Assembly (NCBI RefSeq): GCF_001552175.1
Contig: NZ_BCQR01000003.1
Location: 1-63,432, forward strand
DNA from: Actinomadura kijaniata NBRC 14229
GTDB lineage: Bacteria > Actinomycetota > Actinomycetes > Streptosporangiales > Streptosporangiaceae
Direction of reading: 5' to 3'
Length of the DNA stretch: 63,432 nt
Shown: positions 8,108 to 16,031 of the stretch, one piece after another
Layout: each line of letters begins with the position of its first letter
How positions within the stretch are numbered: position 1 is the first letter of the stretch
Translations under genes and position numbers: made by a program
The notes under the pieces: model-generated
Seen by the model: the letters and a program-made list of their open reading frames with translations, nothing else
Told to the model about the DNA's origin: nothing
Database searches by the model: none

Positions 8108-9208
8108 GTGGGGCTCGTGGCCACCGAGGAGCAACAGGAGCTGCGGGAGACGTTGCGGCGGTTCTTCGCCGACAAGTCGCCCGGCGCCGAGGTGCGGCGG
8201 CTCATGGAGGGCGAGGCGGGGTACGAGCCCGAGGTCTGGGCGCGGATGGGCGGGCAGCTCGGGTTGCAGGGGCTCGCGGTCCCCGAGGAGTACGGCGGGG
8301 CCGGGTTCGGGGTGCGGGAGCTGGCCGTGGTGTTCGAGGAGATGGGGCGGACGCTGGTGTGCGCGCCCTACCTGGCCACGGTGATGGGCGCGGAGGCGCT
8401 GCTGTCGTCGGGGGACGAGGCGCTGCGGCGCGAGTGGCTGCCGGGGATCGCCTCCGGGGAGCGCATCGCCACGCTGGCCTGGGTCGAGGGGCGCAGCTGG
8501 GACCTGGACGACGTCGCCATGGAGGCCGTCCGCGACGGGGACGGGTGGGTGCTGGACGGGGTCAAGACGCTGGTGCTCGATGGGCATGTCGCCGACGTGG
8601 TGCTCGTGGTGGCGCGCGCGGCGGGAGGGCTCGGGCTGTTCGCGGTGGAGGGGGGCGCCGGGGGGCTGGCGCGGGCCGTGCTGCCCACCGTGGACCAGAC
8701 CCGGCGGCTCGCGCGGCTGGAGTTCTCCGGGGTCGCGGCGCGGCGCGTGGCGGGCGGGGACGTGCGGCGCGCGCTGGACGTGGGGCTGGTCGGGCTGGCC
8801 GCCGAGCAGCTCGGCGGGGCCCAGCGGGCGCTGGAGATGACCGTCGAGTACGTGAAGGTGCGCAGGCAGTTCGGGCGGCCGATCGGGAGCTTCCAGGCGA
8901 TCAAGCACCGGTGCGCGGACATGTTCGTGCGGGTCGAGTCGGCGCGGTCGGCGGTGCTCCAGGCGGCGTCGGTGGCCGACGAGGATCCGGCGGAGCTTCC
9001 GGTGGCGGCGGCGCTGGCCAAGGCGTACTGCTCGGACGCCTACTTCCACGTCGCGGCCGAGACCGTGCAGATGCACGGGGGGATCGGGTTCACCTGGGAG
9101 CACGACGCGCACCTGTACTTCAAGCGGGCCAGGGCGTCGCAGGAGATGTTCGGCCCGCCCGCCGACCACCGCCGGCGTCTGGCCGCGCTGCTGGGGATCG
9201 GCCCCTGA
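8108..9208 (+). CDS. Acyl-CoA dehydrogenase family protein
   Basis: The 366-residue flavoprotein has the three-part acyl-CoA dehydrogenase fold: an N-terminal helical domain, a short middle beta domain, and a C-terminal helical domain with RRQFGRPIGSFQAIKHRCADM and QMHGGIGFTWEHDAHLYFKR. The start chosen is GTG 8108 because GGGAG lies 5 bases before it; an in-frame ATG at 8060 has no ribosome site and would span the palindrome at 8077-8098. The middle domain is short and lacks the usual TEP motif, which is common in the FadE heterodimer beta-type subunits of actinobacteria. A catalytic Glu/Arg choice cannot be settled by eye. It likely acts in fatty-acid or steroid side-chain beta-oxidation. 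Confidence 0.88.
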   Translation: MGLVATEEQQELRETLRRFFADKSPGAEVRRLMEGEAGYEPEVWARMGGQLGLQGLAVPEEYGGAGFGVRELAVVFEEMGRTLVCAPYLATVMGAEALLSSGDEALRREWLPGIASGERIATLAWVEGRSWDLDDVAMEAVRDGDGWVLDGVKTLVLDGHVADVVLVVARAAGGLGLFAVEGGAGGLARAVLPTVDQTRRLARLEFSGVAARRVAGGDVRRALDVGLVGLAAEQLGGAQRALEMTVEYVKVRRQFGRPIGSFQAIKHRCADMFVRVESARSAVLQAASVADEDPAELPVAAALAKAYCSDAYFHVAAETVQMHGGIGFTWEHDAHLYFKRARASQEMFGPPADHRRRLAALLGIGP

Positions 9209-9212
9209 ACGG

Positions 9213-10862
9213 TCAGACGGTCGCGGCCGAGAAGTCGTCGAACGCCGCCTTCGTCGGGACCCCGCGGTGCGGGTCGGCGGACGTGGTCAGGCCCACCGCC
9301 CCCGTGCCGGAGTCGAACGGCCGCTCCCGCCGGTCCCGGTACTCCAGGCGCCGGACGCCGTTCACCCACAGGACCAGGCGCAGGTCGCCGCCGTCGGCGT
9401 CGCACAGGGCCTGCACCAGCGAGGTCGCGCGGGGTTTCTCGGGCGCGGCCTGGGCGAGGACCGAGACGCGTTCGCCGACGTGGCGGGACAGGCGGGCCGA
9501 ACCGCCCGGAGTGATGGTGAAGCCGTAGAAGTCGACGGCCCGGCCGTTCCCGCGGCCCAGGCAGTAGACGCCCGCCTCGCCGTCGGCCGCGCGGCTCTCG
9601 AACGTCACGCCCGCCGTCACCAGCACGCGGCGCGGCACGGCCGCGGCCCGCACCGGGTCCACGACGACGACGCCCGTGTCCCCGCTGGTCACGTGGAGGG
9701 CGCCGGCCGCGACGCGGGTGTAGGGACCGGCGGCGGCGCGGGTGTCGAACGTCTGCGTCGGGATCACGAAGCTCCGGATCACCGGGGGCGGGTCCGGCGG
9801 GGCCGGGGCCGTGGGCCGGGAGGTCGGGGCGGGCGGCGGCGGCAGGAATGCCGCGTTCGGCTCCCCGCCCGGCCGGAACGTCCCCACCACCAGGATCGCC
9901 GCGACGGTCAGCACGGTCGCGGCGGCGGGCACGCGGCGGCGCGGCGGGGCGTAGGTGGGCTCGGAGGCGTCGTGGTCGCGGGACCAGCGGGACTCCAGGA
10001 CGCGGGAGACCTCCGCGGGGTCGGCCTCGGGCTGGGAGGTCAGCTCGGTGAGGATCTGGCGGGCGGTCGGGCGGTCGGCGGGGTCCTTGGCCAGGGCGCG
10101 GGCGACCAGGCCGCGCAGGCGGGCGCCGGGGATGTCCAGCTCCGGCGTCTCGTGGACGATGCGGTGGATGATCTCCGACAGGGTGTCCCCGGCGAACGGG
10201 GCCCGGCCCGTCGCCGCGAACGCCACCACGCACCCCCAGGCGAACACGTCGGCCGCCGCCGTCGCCCGCTCGTACCGCACGACCTCGGGGGGCAGGTAGG
10301 CGGGCGTGCCCACCACCTCACCCGGGACGGTGACCGTGTCGTCGGTGCGGCGGGCGCGGGCGATGCCGAAGTCGATGACGCGGGGGCCGACCGGGGACAG
10401 CAGCACGTTGCCGGGTTTGAGGTCGCGGTGCACCACGCCCGCGCCGTGGATGCCGACCAGCGCCGTCGCGATGCCGGTCGCCAGGTCCTCCAGGTCCGCG
10501 CCGCGCAGCGGGCCCTGTTCGCGGACCGCCCGGTCCAGGGTGGGGCCGGGCACGTACTCGGTGACGACGAACAGCGGCTCGGCGTCCAGGCGGGCGTCCA
10601 GCACCGGCGCGGTGCAGAACCGGCGGACGCGGCGGGCGGCGGCGACCTCCCGGTGGAAGCGGACGCGGAACGCCTCGTCGCCCGCCAGGTCCGGGTCGAT
10701 CACCTTGAGGGCGACCGGGCGGCCCGTCTCGTCCTCGGCCAGGTAGACGATGCCCATGCCGCCCCGGCCGAGCCGCCCCACCAGCCGGTAGGGGCCCAGC
10801 CGGCAGGGGTCGTCGGCGGTCAGCGGCCGGGTCGGCGGGAGCGTGCGCGAGGTGGTGGTCAC
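9213..10862 (-). CDS. PknB-type serine/threonine protein kinase with one membrane segment and extracellular domain
   Basis: A 549-residue receptor kinase. The glycine loop GRLGRGGMGIVY is at residues 29-40, the catalytic lysine in VALK is K53, HRDLKPGN is at 145-152 and DFG at 164-166, so the kinase should be active. After about residue 280 a linker leads to one membrane segment (AAATVLTVAAILVVGTF, about 330-346), then a Pro-rich stalk and an extracellular beta-rich domain (FDTRAAAGPYTRVA onward) ending NGVRRLEYRDRRE and AFDDFSAATV. The GTG start at 10862 overlaps the stop of the upstream pseudokinase gene by 4 bases (GTGA), so the two are translationally coupled. The extracellular domains of the two proteins resemble each other. 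The ligand is unknown. Confidence 0.92.
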   Translation of the reverse strand: MTTTSRTLPPTRPLTADDPCRLGPYRLVGRLGRGGMGIVYLAEDETGRPVALKVIDPDLAGDEAFRVRFHREVAAARRVRRFCTAPVLDARLDAEPLFVVTEYVPGPTLDRAVREQGPLRGADLEDLATGIATALVGIHGAGVVHRDLKPGNVLLSPVGPRVIDFGIARARRTDDTVTVPGEVVGTPAYLPPEVVRYERATAAADVFAWGCVVAFAATGRAPFAGDTLSEIIHRIVHETPELDIPGARLRGLVARALAKDPADRPTARQILTELTSQPEADPAEVSRVLESRWSRDHDASEPTYAPPRRRVPAAATVLTVAAILVVGTFRPGGEPNAAFLPPPPAPTSRPTAPAPPDPPPVIRSFVIPTQTFDTRAAAGPYTRVAAGALHVTSGDTGVVVVDPVRAAAVPRRVLVTAGVTFESRAADGEAGVYCLGRGNGRAVDFYGFTITPGGSARLSRHVGERVSVLAQAAPEKPRATSLVQALCDADGGDLRLVLWVNGVRRLEYRDRRERPFDSGTGAVGLTTSADPHRGVPTKAAFDDFSAATV

Positions 10863-11989
10863 CGGTGCTCCCCCGCCGCGAAGTCGTCGAACGTCGCCTC
10901 GGCGGCGCCGGGGCCGGTCCGGGCGACGGCCAGCCCGACCATGCCGGAGCCGCCGGCGAACGCCGGGCGGGTGGGCTCGGTGCGGTCGGCGCGCTTCACC
11001 CCGTCCACCCACAGCGCCAGCCGCGTCGCCCCGGCGTCGGTCACCTCGCACAGGGCCCGCAGCCGGTGCTCGCCGGTCAGCGCGGCCCCGCCGCGAGCCA
11101 GGGGCTCGGCCACGCCGTCGCGGCGGTGGGCGAGGGTGACGCCGCCGGGCCCCACCAGCAGCTCGTAGAGGCTGGGCCGTCCCCGGTCGCCGAGCCGCTG
11201 CCCCAGGCAGAAGACCCCGGCCGCGCCCGCCGTGACGCGCACGGTGGCCGACACCAGCACCCGGCGCGGCATGACCGGCTGGGGCCGCCAGAGCCAGACG
11301 GCCTGGTGGGCCGGGGTGACGCGGCCGGTGTAGCGGCCGTCGCGGTAGCGGCCGTCCCCGTCGCGCGGCCAGCCGGAGCGGGGGTCGTCGAACGCGTCGG
11401 AGAGCAGGGCCGTCGCGGCGACGGGCGCCTGGGAGCGCTCCAAGGGAGGGGCGGGGGCGCCGTCCGGCCGTCCCGCCAGCACCGCCCCGGCGACCACGGC
11501 CGCCACGACGGTCACACCGGCCCCACCCGCCAGCAGCGGTCCGGGGTGTACGCGGCGGGCCGCCCCCGCCCGGTCCTCCAGCAGCGTCGCGAACACGTGC
11601 AGCGCCGTGGGACGCGCCCGCGCGTCGGGGTCCAGGGCCCGTTCGACCAGGTCGCGCAGCGGCCGGTCGATCATGTCGGGCGGCGGGGCGGCGCCGGTGT
11701 CCCCGGTGGCCGCGAACGTCACCAGCCGTCCCCAGGCGAGCATGTCGTCGGCCGGGTCCCGCCCCGCCCGCGGGGCGGGGGCGTGCACGCGCGGCCCGAC
11801 CGGCGTCAGCAGCACCGTCGCGGGGGTGAGGTTCCCGTGCGCGGCGTCCGCGCCGTGCAGGCCGGTCAGGGTCCGGGCCACCGCCAGCGCCAGGGCCTCC
11901 AGGTCGGCGCCGCGCAGCGGGCCCCGTTCCCGCACGACCTGCTCCAGCGTCGGCGACGCGGCCCGCGCGAGACCCGGAACCGAAACCAT
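10859..11989 (-). CDS. Kinase-like membrane protein lacking the N-lobe (pseudokinase)
   Basis: A 376-residue protein whose first 130 residues align with the C-lobe of the kinase encoded immediately downstream (ERGPLRGADLEALALAVART against EQGPLRGADLEDLATGIATA). The whole N-lobe with glycine loop and lysine is absent. The catalytic loop HRDLKPGN is replaced by HGNLTPAT at residues 51-58, so the catalytic aspartate is lost, and no DFG is visible. A membrane segment (GVTVVAAVVAGAVLAG, about 150-166) is followed by an extracellular domain similar to that of the partner, ending WVDGVKRADRTEPTR and ATFDDFAAGEHR. The ATG at 11989 has GAGAGG 5 bases upstream. It probably acts as a non-catalytic partner or decoy sensor; this is inference. 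Confidence 0.85.
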   Translation of the reverse strand: MVSVPGLARAASPTLEQVVRERGPLRGADLEALALAVARTLTGLHGADAAHGNLTPATVLLTPVGPRVHAPAPRAGRDPADDMLAWGRLVTFAATGDTGAAPPPDMIDRPLRDLVERALDPDARARPTALHVFATLLEDRAGAARRVHPGPLLAGGAGVTVVAAVVAGAVLAGRPDGAPAPPLERSQAPVAATALLSDAFDDPRSGWPRDGDGRYRDGRYTGRVTPAHQAVWLWRPQPVMPRRVLVSATVRVTAGAAGVFCLGQRLGDRGRPSLYELLVGPGGVTLAHRRDGVAEPLARGGAALTGEHRLRALCEVTDAGATRLALWVDGVKRADRTEPTRPAFAGGSGMVGLAVARTGPGAAEATFDDFAAGEHR

Positions 11990-12112
11990 GCGCACCTCTC
12001 GTCCTGGCCGGGGTGGGCGCGGGGAGAATCCCAGGTAACGCCACCACCCCGGATCGCGCAACCCCCGACCAGATGAGATCACCACAGAACCGATATCCGC
12101 GACAATTCGCCT

Positions 12113-13120
12113 ATGACGGTGACGCGACGGGCCAGCGGATCGATCTACGGGCTGGCGTACGGGGACGCGCTGGGCGCGCCCACCGAGTTCCTGACCATGA
12201 AACAGATCCACCGGCGGTACGGGACCGGCGGTCCCCGCGAGCTGGAGCGGACCCCGGCGCTGGTCACCGACGACACGCAGATGGCGCTGGCGGTCGCCGA
12301 GGCGCTGCTCGACGCGCTGGCGAACCCGCCGTTCACGCCCGACCTGGTCACGCCGATGTGGCGGCGGCGGTTCGTGGACTGGCTGCGCAGCCCCGACAAC
12401 AACCGGGCCCCGGGCGCGACGTGCCTGCGGGCAGTCGAGGGCCTGGACGCCGGCGTCCCGTGGGTGCGGGCGACGCAGGCGGGCTCCAAGGGGTGCGGCG
12501 CGAACATGCGGGTCACGCCGGTCGGGCTCGCGCCGGGCCTGACCGACGAGCAGCGGGCCGGGGCGGCACAGCTCCAGGCGGCGATGACGCACGGGCACCC
12601 CACGGCGCTGGCGGCCAGCGAGCTGACGGCGTTCGCGGTGTGGTGGCTGCGGGAAGGCATGGAGCCCGACGGGCTGCCCGCCGCGCTGCGGGACCGCTGC
12701 CGCTCCCAGCGCGCCGTCTACCACGCGCGCTGGCTGGGCGACCTGTGGCAGCGGCCCGGGATGGACGCCCCGGAGACGTTCATCGCACGCGGCTGGGACG
12801 AGTGCCTGGCCGTGCTGGACCGGCTGGACGCCGCGCTGGCCCGGCCCCAGCGGGAGATCGACCCGTGCGAGCTGACCGGGGGCGGGTGGGTCGCCGAGGA
12901 GGCGTTCGCGACGGGGCTGCTGTGCTTCCTGTACTTCCCCGACGACGCGGTGGGCGCGATCCGGCGCGGGGCGGCCAGCTCGGGGGACTCCGACTCGATC
13001 GCCTGCCTGGCGGGCGCGTTCGCCGGGGCGCGCCTGGGCATGGACGCCTGGCCGCCGGAGTGGGCCGACCGGATCGAGTACGCCGACCGCCTAAGGCGTG
13101 TGGGCACGGCCTGGGACTGA
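12113..13120 (+). CDS. ADP-ribosylglycohydrolase family protein
   Basis: The 335-residue protein carries the DraG/ARH hallmarks: GLAYGDALGAPTEF near residue 13, TDDTQMALA near residue 57, an aspartate/asparagine-rich middle (GSKGCGANMRVTPVGLAPG) and the C-terminal metal-binding GDSDSIACLAGAFAGA near residue 296. These acidic residues bind the two magnesium ions that remove ADP-ribose from proteins or small molecules. Its length is normal for the family. The ATG at 12113 has no Shine-Dalgarno, so a leaderless message is possible. It is convergent with and overlaps the PPOX gene by 30 bases. The substrate cannot be told from sequence. Confidence 0.92.
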   Translation: MTVTRRASGSIYGLAYGDALGAPTEFLTMKQIHRRYGTGGPRELERTPALVTDDTQMALAVAEALLDALANPPFTPDLVTPMWRRRFVDWLRSPDNNRAPGATCLRAVEGLDAGVPWVRATQAGSKGCGANMRVTPVGLAPGLTDEQRAGAAQLQAAMTHGHPTALAASELTAFAVWWLREGMEPDGLPAALRDRCRSQRAVYHARWLGDLWQRPGMDAPETFIARGWDECLAVLDRLDAALARPQREIDPCELTGGGWVAEEAFATGLLCFLYFPDDAVGAIRRGAASSGDSDSIACLAGAFAGARLGMDAWPPEWADRIEYADRLRRVGTAWD

Positions 13121-13531
13121 CTCCCAGCCGGTCCAGCCGTCGATCACGATCGCGACGACCGGGCCCTGCGGCGGGCGCTCGCGGTACTGCCGGTAGCGGG
13201 CGGCGAGCAGGTCCAGGGGGCCCCGCATCGCGGCCGGGTCGTCCACGACGTGCGCGTGGCCGTCCACGCGGACCCACCACAGGCGGTCCCAGTCGTCCTC
13301 GTAGTGGTCGACCAGCAGCGTCACGTGCGGGTTGGCGCGGATGTTGGCCAGGCGCCGCAGGTCCCGGCCGGTCTTGGGCTTGTGGTCCACGGCGGTGTAG
13401 ACGGTGCCGTGGTCGACCGCGAACGTCACCGGCACCAGGTGGGGGCGGCCGTGCTCGTCCACGGTCGCCAGCCGCGCGACGGGGGCGCCGGCCAGCCTCC
13501 GTCGCGCGTCGTCGGCGTGAAGTCTGGGCAT
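13091..13531 (-). CDS. PPOX-fold F420-dependent oxidoreductase (TIGR03668-like)
   Basis: A 146-residue split-barrel flavin/F420-binding protein. ARLATVDEHGRPHLVPVTFAVD near residue 19 is the standard first strand pair of the family, and KTGRDLRRLANIRANPHVTLLVDHY is its central segment. The closing DGWTGWESVPGRAH is also typical. Such enzymes reduce small molecules with coenzyme F420; a precise substrate is not known. The ATG is at 13531. The 3' end overlaps the convergent ADP-ribosylglycohydrolase gene. No partner gene is evident. Confidence 0.87.
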   Translation of the reverse strand: MPRLHADDARRRLAGAPVARLATVDEHGRPHLVPVTFAVDHGTVYTAVDHKPKTGRDLRRLANIRANPHVTLLVDHYEDDWDRLWWVRVDGHAHVVDDPAAMRGPLDLLAARYRQYRERPPQGPVVAIVIDGWTGWESVPGRAHTP

Positions 13532-13543
13532 GCCGCCATCGTC

Positions 13544-14347
13544 TCAGTCGCGGAACTCGGGGGGCCGCCCCTCCTTGCGGGCCTGGATCGCCTCCTCGAA
13601 GTTGCGGGTGGTGAGGCGGACGAAGAGCTGGCCGAGGCCCTCGTGGCCCATGTGGGACTCCAGGCTCGCGGCGTCCAGGCCCGACCACAGCATCCGCTTG
13701 GTCAGCTCCACGCCGGGGCGGCTGAACGCGGCGATGCGCTCGGCCAGCTCGTAGGCGGTGTCGAGCAGCTTGTCGCCGGGGACGGTGCGGGAGACCAGGC
13801 CGACGCGCTCGGCCTCGGCGGCGTCCACGTCGCGGCCCGACAGCATGATCTCGAACGCGCGGGACGCGCCGATCGCGCGCGGCAGCAGGTAGGACAGGCC
13901 GAGTTCCCCGGCGGTGAGGCCGTTGTTGATCCCGGCGGCGCGGAACAGGGCGGTGTCGGAGGCCAGGCGGATGTCGGTGGCCAGCGCCAGGCACAGGCCG
14001 CCGCCGATGGCCGGGCCGTTGACCGCGCCGATCACGGGCTGGTGCAGGCGGCGCAGGGCGCGGATGACGTCGTCGAGCAGCTCCATCGAGCGCAGCGCGA
14101 TCGTGGGGACGGTCAGGCCGTCGACACCGGGGACCCGGCCGGGCGACTCCAGGTCCGCGCCCGAGCAGAAGCCGCGTCCCGCGCCGGTGACGACCACGAC
14201 GCGGGTGCCGTTGTCGCGTCCGATCTCCTCCAGGGCCTCGCGGAACGGGACCATGACGTCGAACGCCATCGCGTTCATGCGTTCGGGGCGGTTCAGCGTG
14301 ACGAGCGTGACGTGCGGGCGGGGCTGGTCGAGCAGGACGAAGGACAT
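13544..14347 (-). CDS. Enoyl-CoA hydratase/isomerase family protein
   Basis: A 267-residue crotonase-fold protein. The oxyanion-hole segments GRGFCSGADL (near residue 57) and NGPAIGGGLCLALATDIRLAS (near residue 110) are clear, and GELGLSYLLPRAIGASRAFEI follows. The ATG 14347 is preceded by GGAAAGG. A perfect 9-base-arm palindrome sits 16 bases upstream of the start, pointing to TetR-family control. The upstream aldolase gene on the same strand ends inside that palindrome, so the hydratase has its own promoter. It probably works in beta-oxidation of an unusual acyl-CoA together with the acyl-CoA dehydrogenases of this window; substrate unknown. Confidence 0.9.
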   Translation of the reverse strand: MSFVLLDQPRPHVTLVTLNRPERMNAMAFDVMVPFREALEEIGRDNGTRVVVVTGAGRGFCSGADLESPGRVPGVDGLTVPTIALRSMELLDDVIRALRRLHQPVIGAVNGPAIGGGLCLALATDIRLASDTALFRAAGINNGLTAGELGLSYLLPRAIGASRAFEIMLSGRDVDAAEAERVGLVSRTVPGDKLLDTAYELAERIAAFSRPGVELTKRMLWSGLDAASLESHMGHEGLGQLFVRLTTRNFEEAIQARKEGRPPEFRD

Positions 14348-14362
14348 CGGCACCCTTTCCGT

Positions 14363-14384
14363 TAACCTAGCAAGCGCTAGGTTA
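14363..14384. promoter_or_regulatory. Perfect 22-base palindromic operator (AAGC box) of the enoyl-CoA hydratase gene
   Basis: Arms TAACCTAGC (14363-14371) and GCTAGGTTA (14376-14384) are perfect complements around AAGC. It overlaps the stop codon of the aldolase gene (14377-14379). Related sites are at 8077-8098, 38998-39011 and 50338-50353. It fits a TetR-family operator of the lipid-catabolism kind. Confidence 0.7.
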
Positions 14385-15027
14385 CACGGCGGGGCCAGGC
14401 CGGGGGCTCCAGCATCCGGTCCACCACCCGCGCGAGCTGCTCGTCGGTGAGCACGCGCGGCTCGCCGATCGCCCTGGCACGCACGTACACGCCGCACAGC
14501 CACTCCAGCAGCCGGGCGTTCTCGTAGGCCTCCTCCAGGTCGCGGCCGATGGTGACGCCGCCGTGGTTGGCCATCAGCGCCGCCCTCCGGCCGCCCTCCA
14601 TCGCCGCGCGCACGTGGGCGGCCAGCTCGGGGGTGCCGTAGGTGGCGTACTCGGCGACCCGCACCACGCCGCCCAGCAGCAGGGTGTTGTAGTGGATCGG
14701 CGGCAGCTCGGTCATGGTCGTGGCGACGACCGCGCCGTAGGTGGAGTGGGTGTGCACGACGGCCGCCGCGTCGGTCTCGGCGTACAGCGCCAAGTGCATC
14801 GGGGTCTCCGAGGACGGGGCGCGCTCCCCCTCGACGAGGTACCCCTCGACGTCCACCACCGGGCAGTCCGCGGGGGTCATCCGGTCGAGCATCATCCCGC
14901 CCGGCGTGACCGCGACCAGGTCGCCGGCGCGGACGCTGACGTTGCCCGACGCGCCCGTGACGAGGCCCGTCCCGGCCAGGCGGCGGCCGACGTCGCACAG
15001 CGCCGCCCGCTCCTCCTCCAACAACAT
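14377..15027 (-). CDS. Class II aldolase/adducin family protein (FucA/AraD type)
   Basis: The 216-residue protein has the class II aldolase pattern: TGLVTGASGNVSVRAGDLVAVTPGG near residue 18, the catalytic acid region SSETPMHLALY near residue 70, the zinc-binding HTHSTYGAVVA (HxH near residue 90) and a later metal histidine in ALMANHGGVTIG. The ATG 15027 has GGGTGG just upstream and is preferred over upstream in-frame codons. The family splits or epimerises phosphorylated sugars using zinc. It is divergent from a PfkB kinase at 15102, with 74 bases between starts, suggesting that the kinase phosphorylates and the aldolase cleaves the same sugar. The sugar is unknown. Confidence 0.88.
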   Translation of the reverse strand: MLLEEERAALCDVGRRLAGTGLVTGASGNVSVRAGDLVAVTPGGMMLDRMTPADCPVVDVEGYLVEGERAPSSETPMHLALYAETDAAAVVHTHSTYGAVVATTMTELPPIHYNTLLLGGVVRVAEYATYGTPELAAHVRAAMEGGRRAALMANHGGVTIGRDLEEAYENARLLEWLCGVYVRARAIGEPRVLTDEQLARVVDRMLEPPAWPRRVT

Positions 15028-15101
15028 GTGAACCACCCTCACGTTCGACGGCCCGAAGGCGTACGCTATCGCCCTCGGTCCCCCCACACCGGAGCTGTGT
15101 C

Positions 15102-16031
15102 ATGGCCGTCGTCACCCTGGGCGCGCACATCCTCGACGTCCTCGCCCGCCCCGTCCAGACCCTCCCGAGCGGACAGGACACGGTGGTCGTCGACCAGATC
15201 CGGGTCACCGCCGCCGGGGCCGCCGCGGGCACCGCCGTGGCGCTCGCCAGGCTCGGCAACGACGTGGTGTCGGTCGGCGCGATCGGCGACGACGACCTCG
15301 GCGACCTGCTGGTGACGATCATGACACGGCACGGGGTGGACGTGTCCGGGCTGGTGCGGCGCACCGCCGAGCAGACCGCCGCGTCGATCCTGCCGATCCG
15401 GCCCGACGGCGGGCGGCCCTCGTTCCACGCGCCCGGCGCGAACCTCACCCTCACCGCGGGCGCCGTCGACCCCGGCCTGCTCCAGGCCGCCGCGGCGATC
15501 CACCTGGGCGGGCCGGACGTGGCGTTCGGGCTGAACGACCCGGCGCTGTTCGCGGCGCTGGAGGCGGCGCGCGCGAACGGCGCGTTCGTCACCATGGACC
15601 TGCTGTCGAACATGCCCGAGCTGGTCGCGGCGGCCCGGTCGTTCCTGCCGCACGTGGACTACCTGCTGCCCAACGAGGAGCAGGCGCGCCTGATGACCGG
15701 CGAGGCCGACCCCGGGGCCGCCGCCCGCGCCCTGCTGGCCGAGGGCCCGAAGGCCGTGGTGGTCACGCTCGGCGGCGACGGCAGCCTGCTGGTGACCGGC
15801 GCCGGGGAGCGGCACGTCCCGGCATTGAAGGTGGACGTCGTGGACACCACCGGCTGCGGCGACGCCTACTGCGCGGGCTTCGTCACCGCCCTGCTGCGCC
15901 ACCGCGACCTGCCCGAGGCGGCCCGCTGGGGGACGGCGGCCGCCGCGACGGTGGCGCGGGGCCTCGGCTCCGACGCGGGCCTGACCGACCTGGACGCCGT
16001 CCTCGGCCTGCTCCGCCGGACCCCGGACTAG
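15102..16031 (+). CDS. PfkB-family carbohydrate kinase
   Basis: A 309-residue ribokinase-like kinase. The second PfkB signature DTTGCGDAYCAGFVTALL is near residue 249, with the catalytic Asp in GCGD and a Cys in place of the usual Ala. The N-terminal GGxx region reads AAGAAAGTAVALARLGNDVVSVGAIGDDD. The motif LLPNEEQARLMTGE is the usual substrate-lid segment. The ATG 15102 has GGAG 7 bases upstream. It is divergent from the class II aldolase, so a shared sugar-phosphate pathway is likely. Its stop overlaps the stop of the convergent acyl-CoA synthetase gene by 3 bases. The substrate is not assigned. Confidence 0.9.
   Translation: MAVVTLGAHILDVLARPVQTLPSGQDTVVVDQIRVTAAGAAAGTAVALARLGNDVVSVGAIGDDDLGDLLVTIMTRHGVDVSGLVRRTAEQTAASILPIRPDGGRPSFHAPGANLTLTAGAVDPGLLQAAAAIHLGGPDVAFGLNDPALFAALEAARANGAFVTMDLLSNMPELVAAARSFLPHVDYLLPNEEQARLMTGEADPGAAARALLAEGPKAVVVTLGGDGSLLVTGAGERHVPALKVDVVDTTGCGDAYCAGFVTALLRHRDLPEAARWGTAAAATVARGLGSDAGLTDLDAVLGLLRRTPD

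Noticed and set aside
10863..12047. Upstream extension of the kinase frame that would give a 944-residue fusion
   Set aside because: The upstream part is an out-of-frame reading of the pseudokinase gene. The kinase starts at GTG 10862 with a 4-base overlap, and the added residues have no fold-like pattern.
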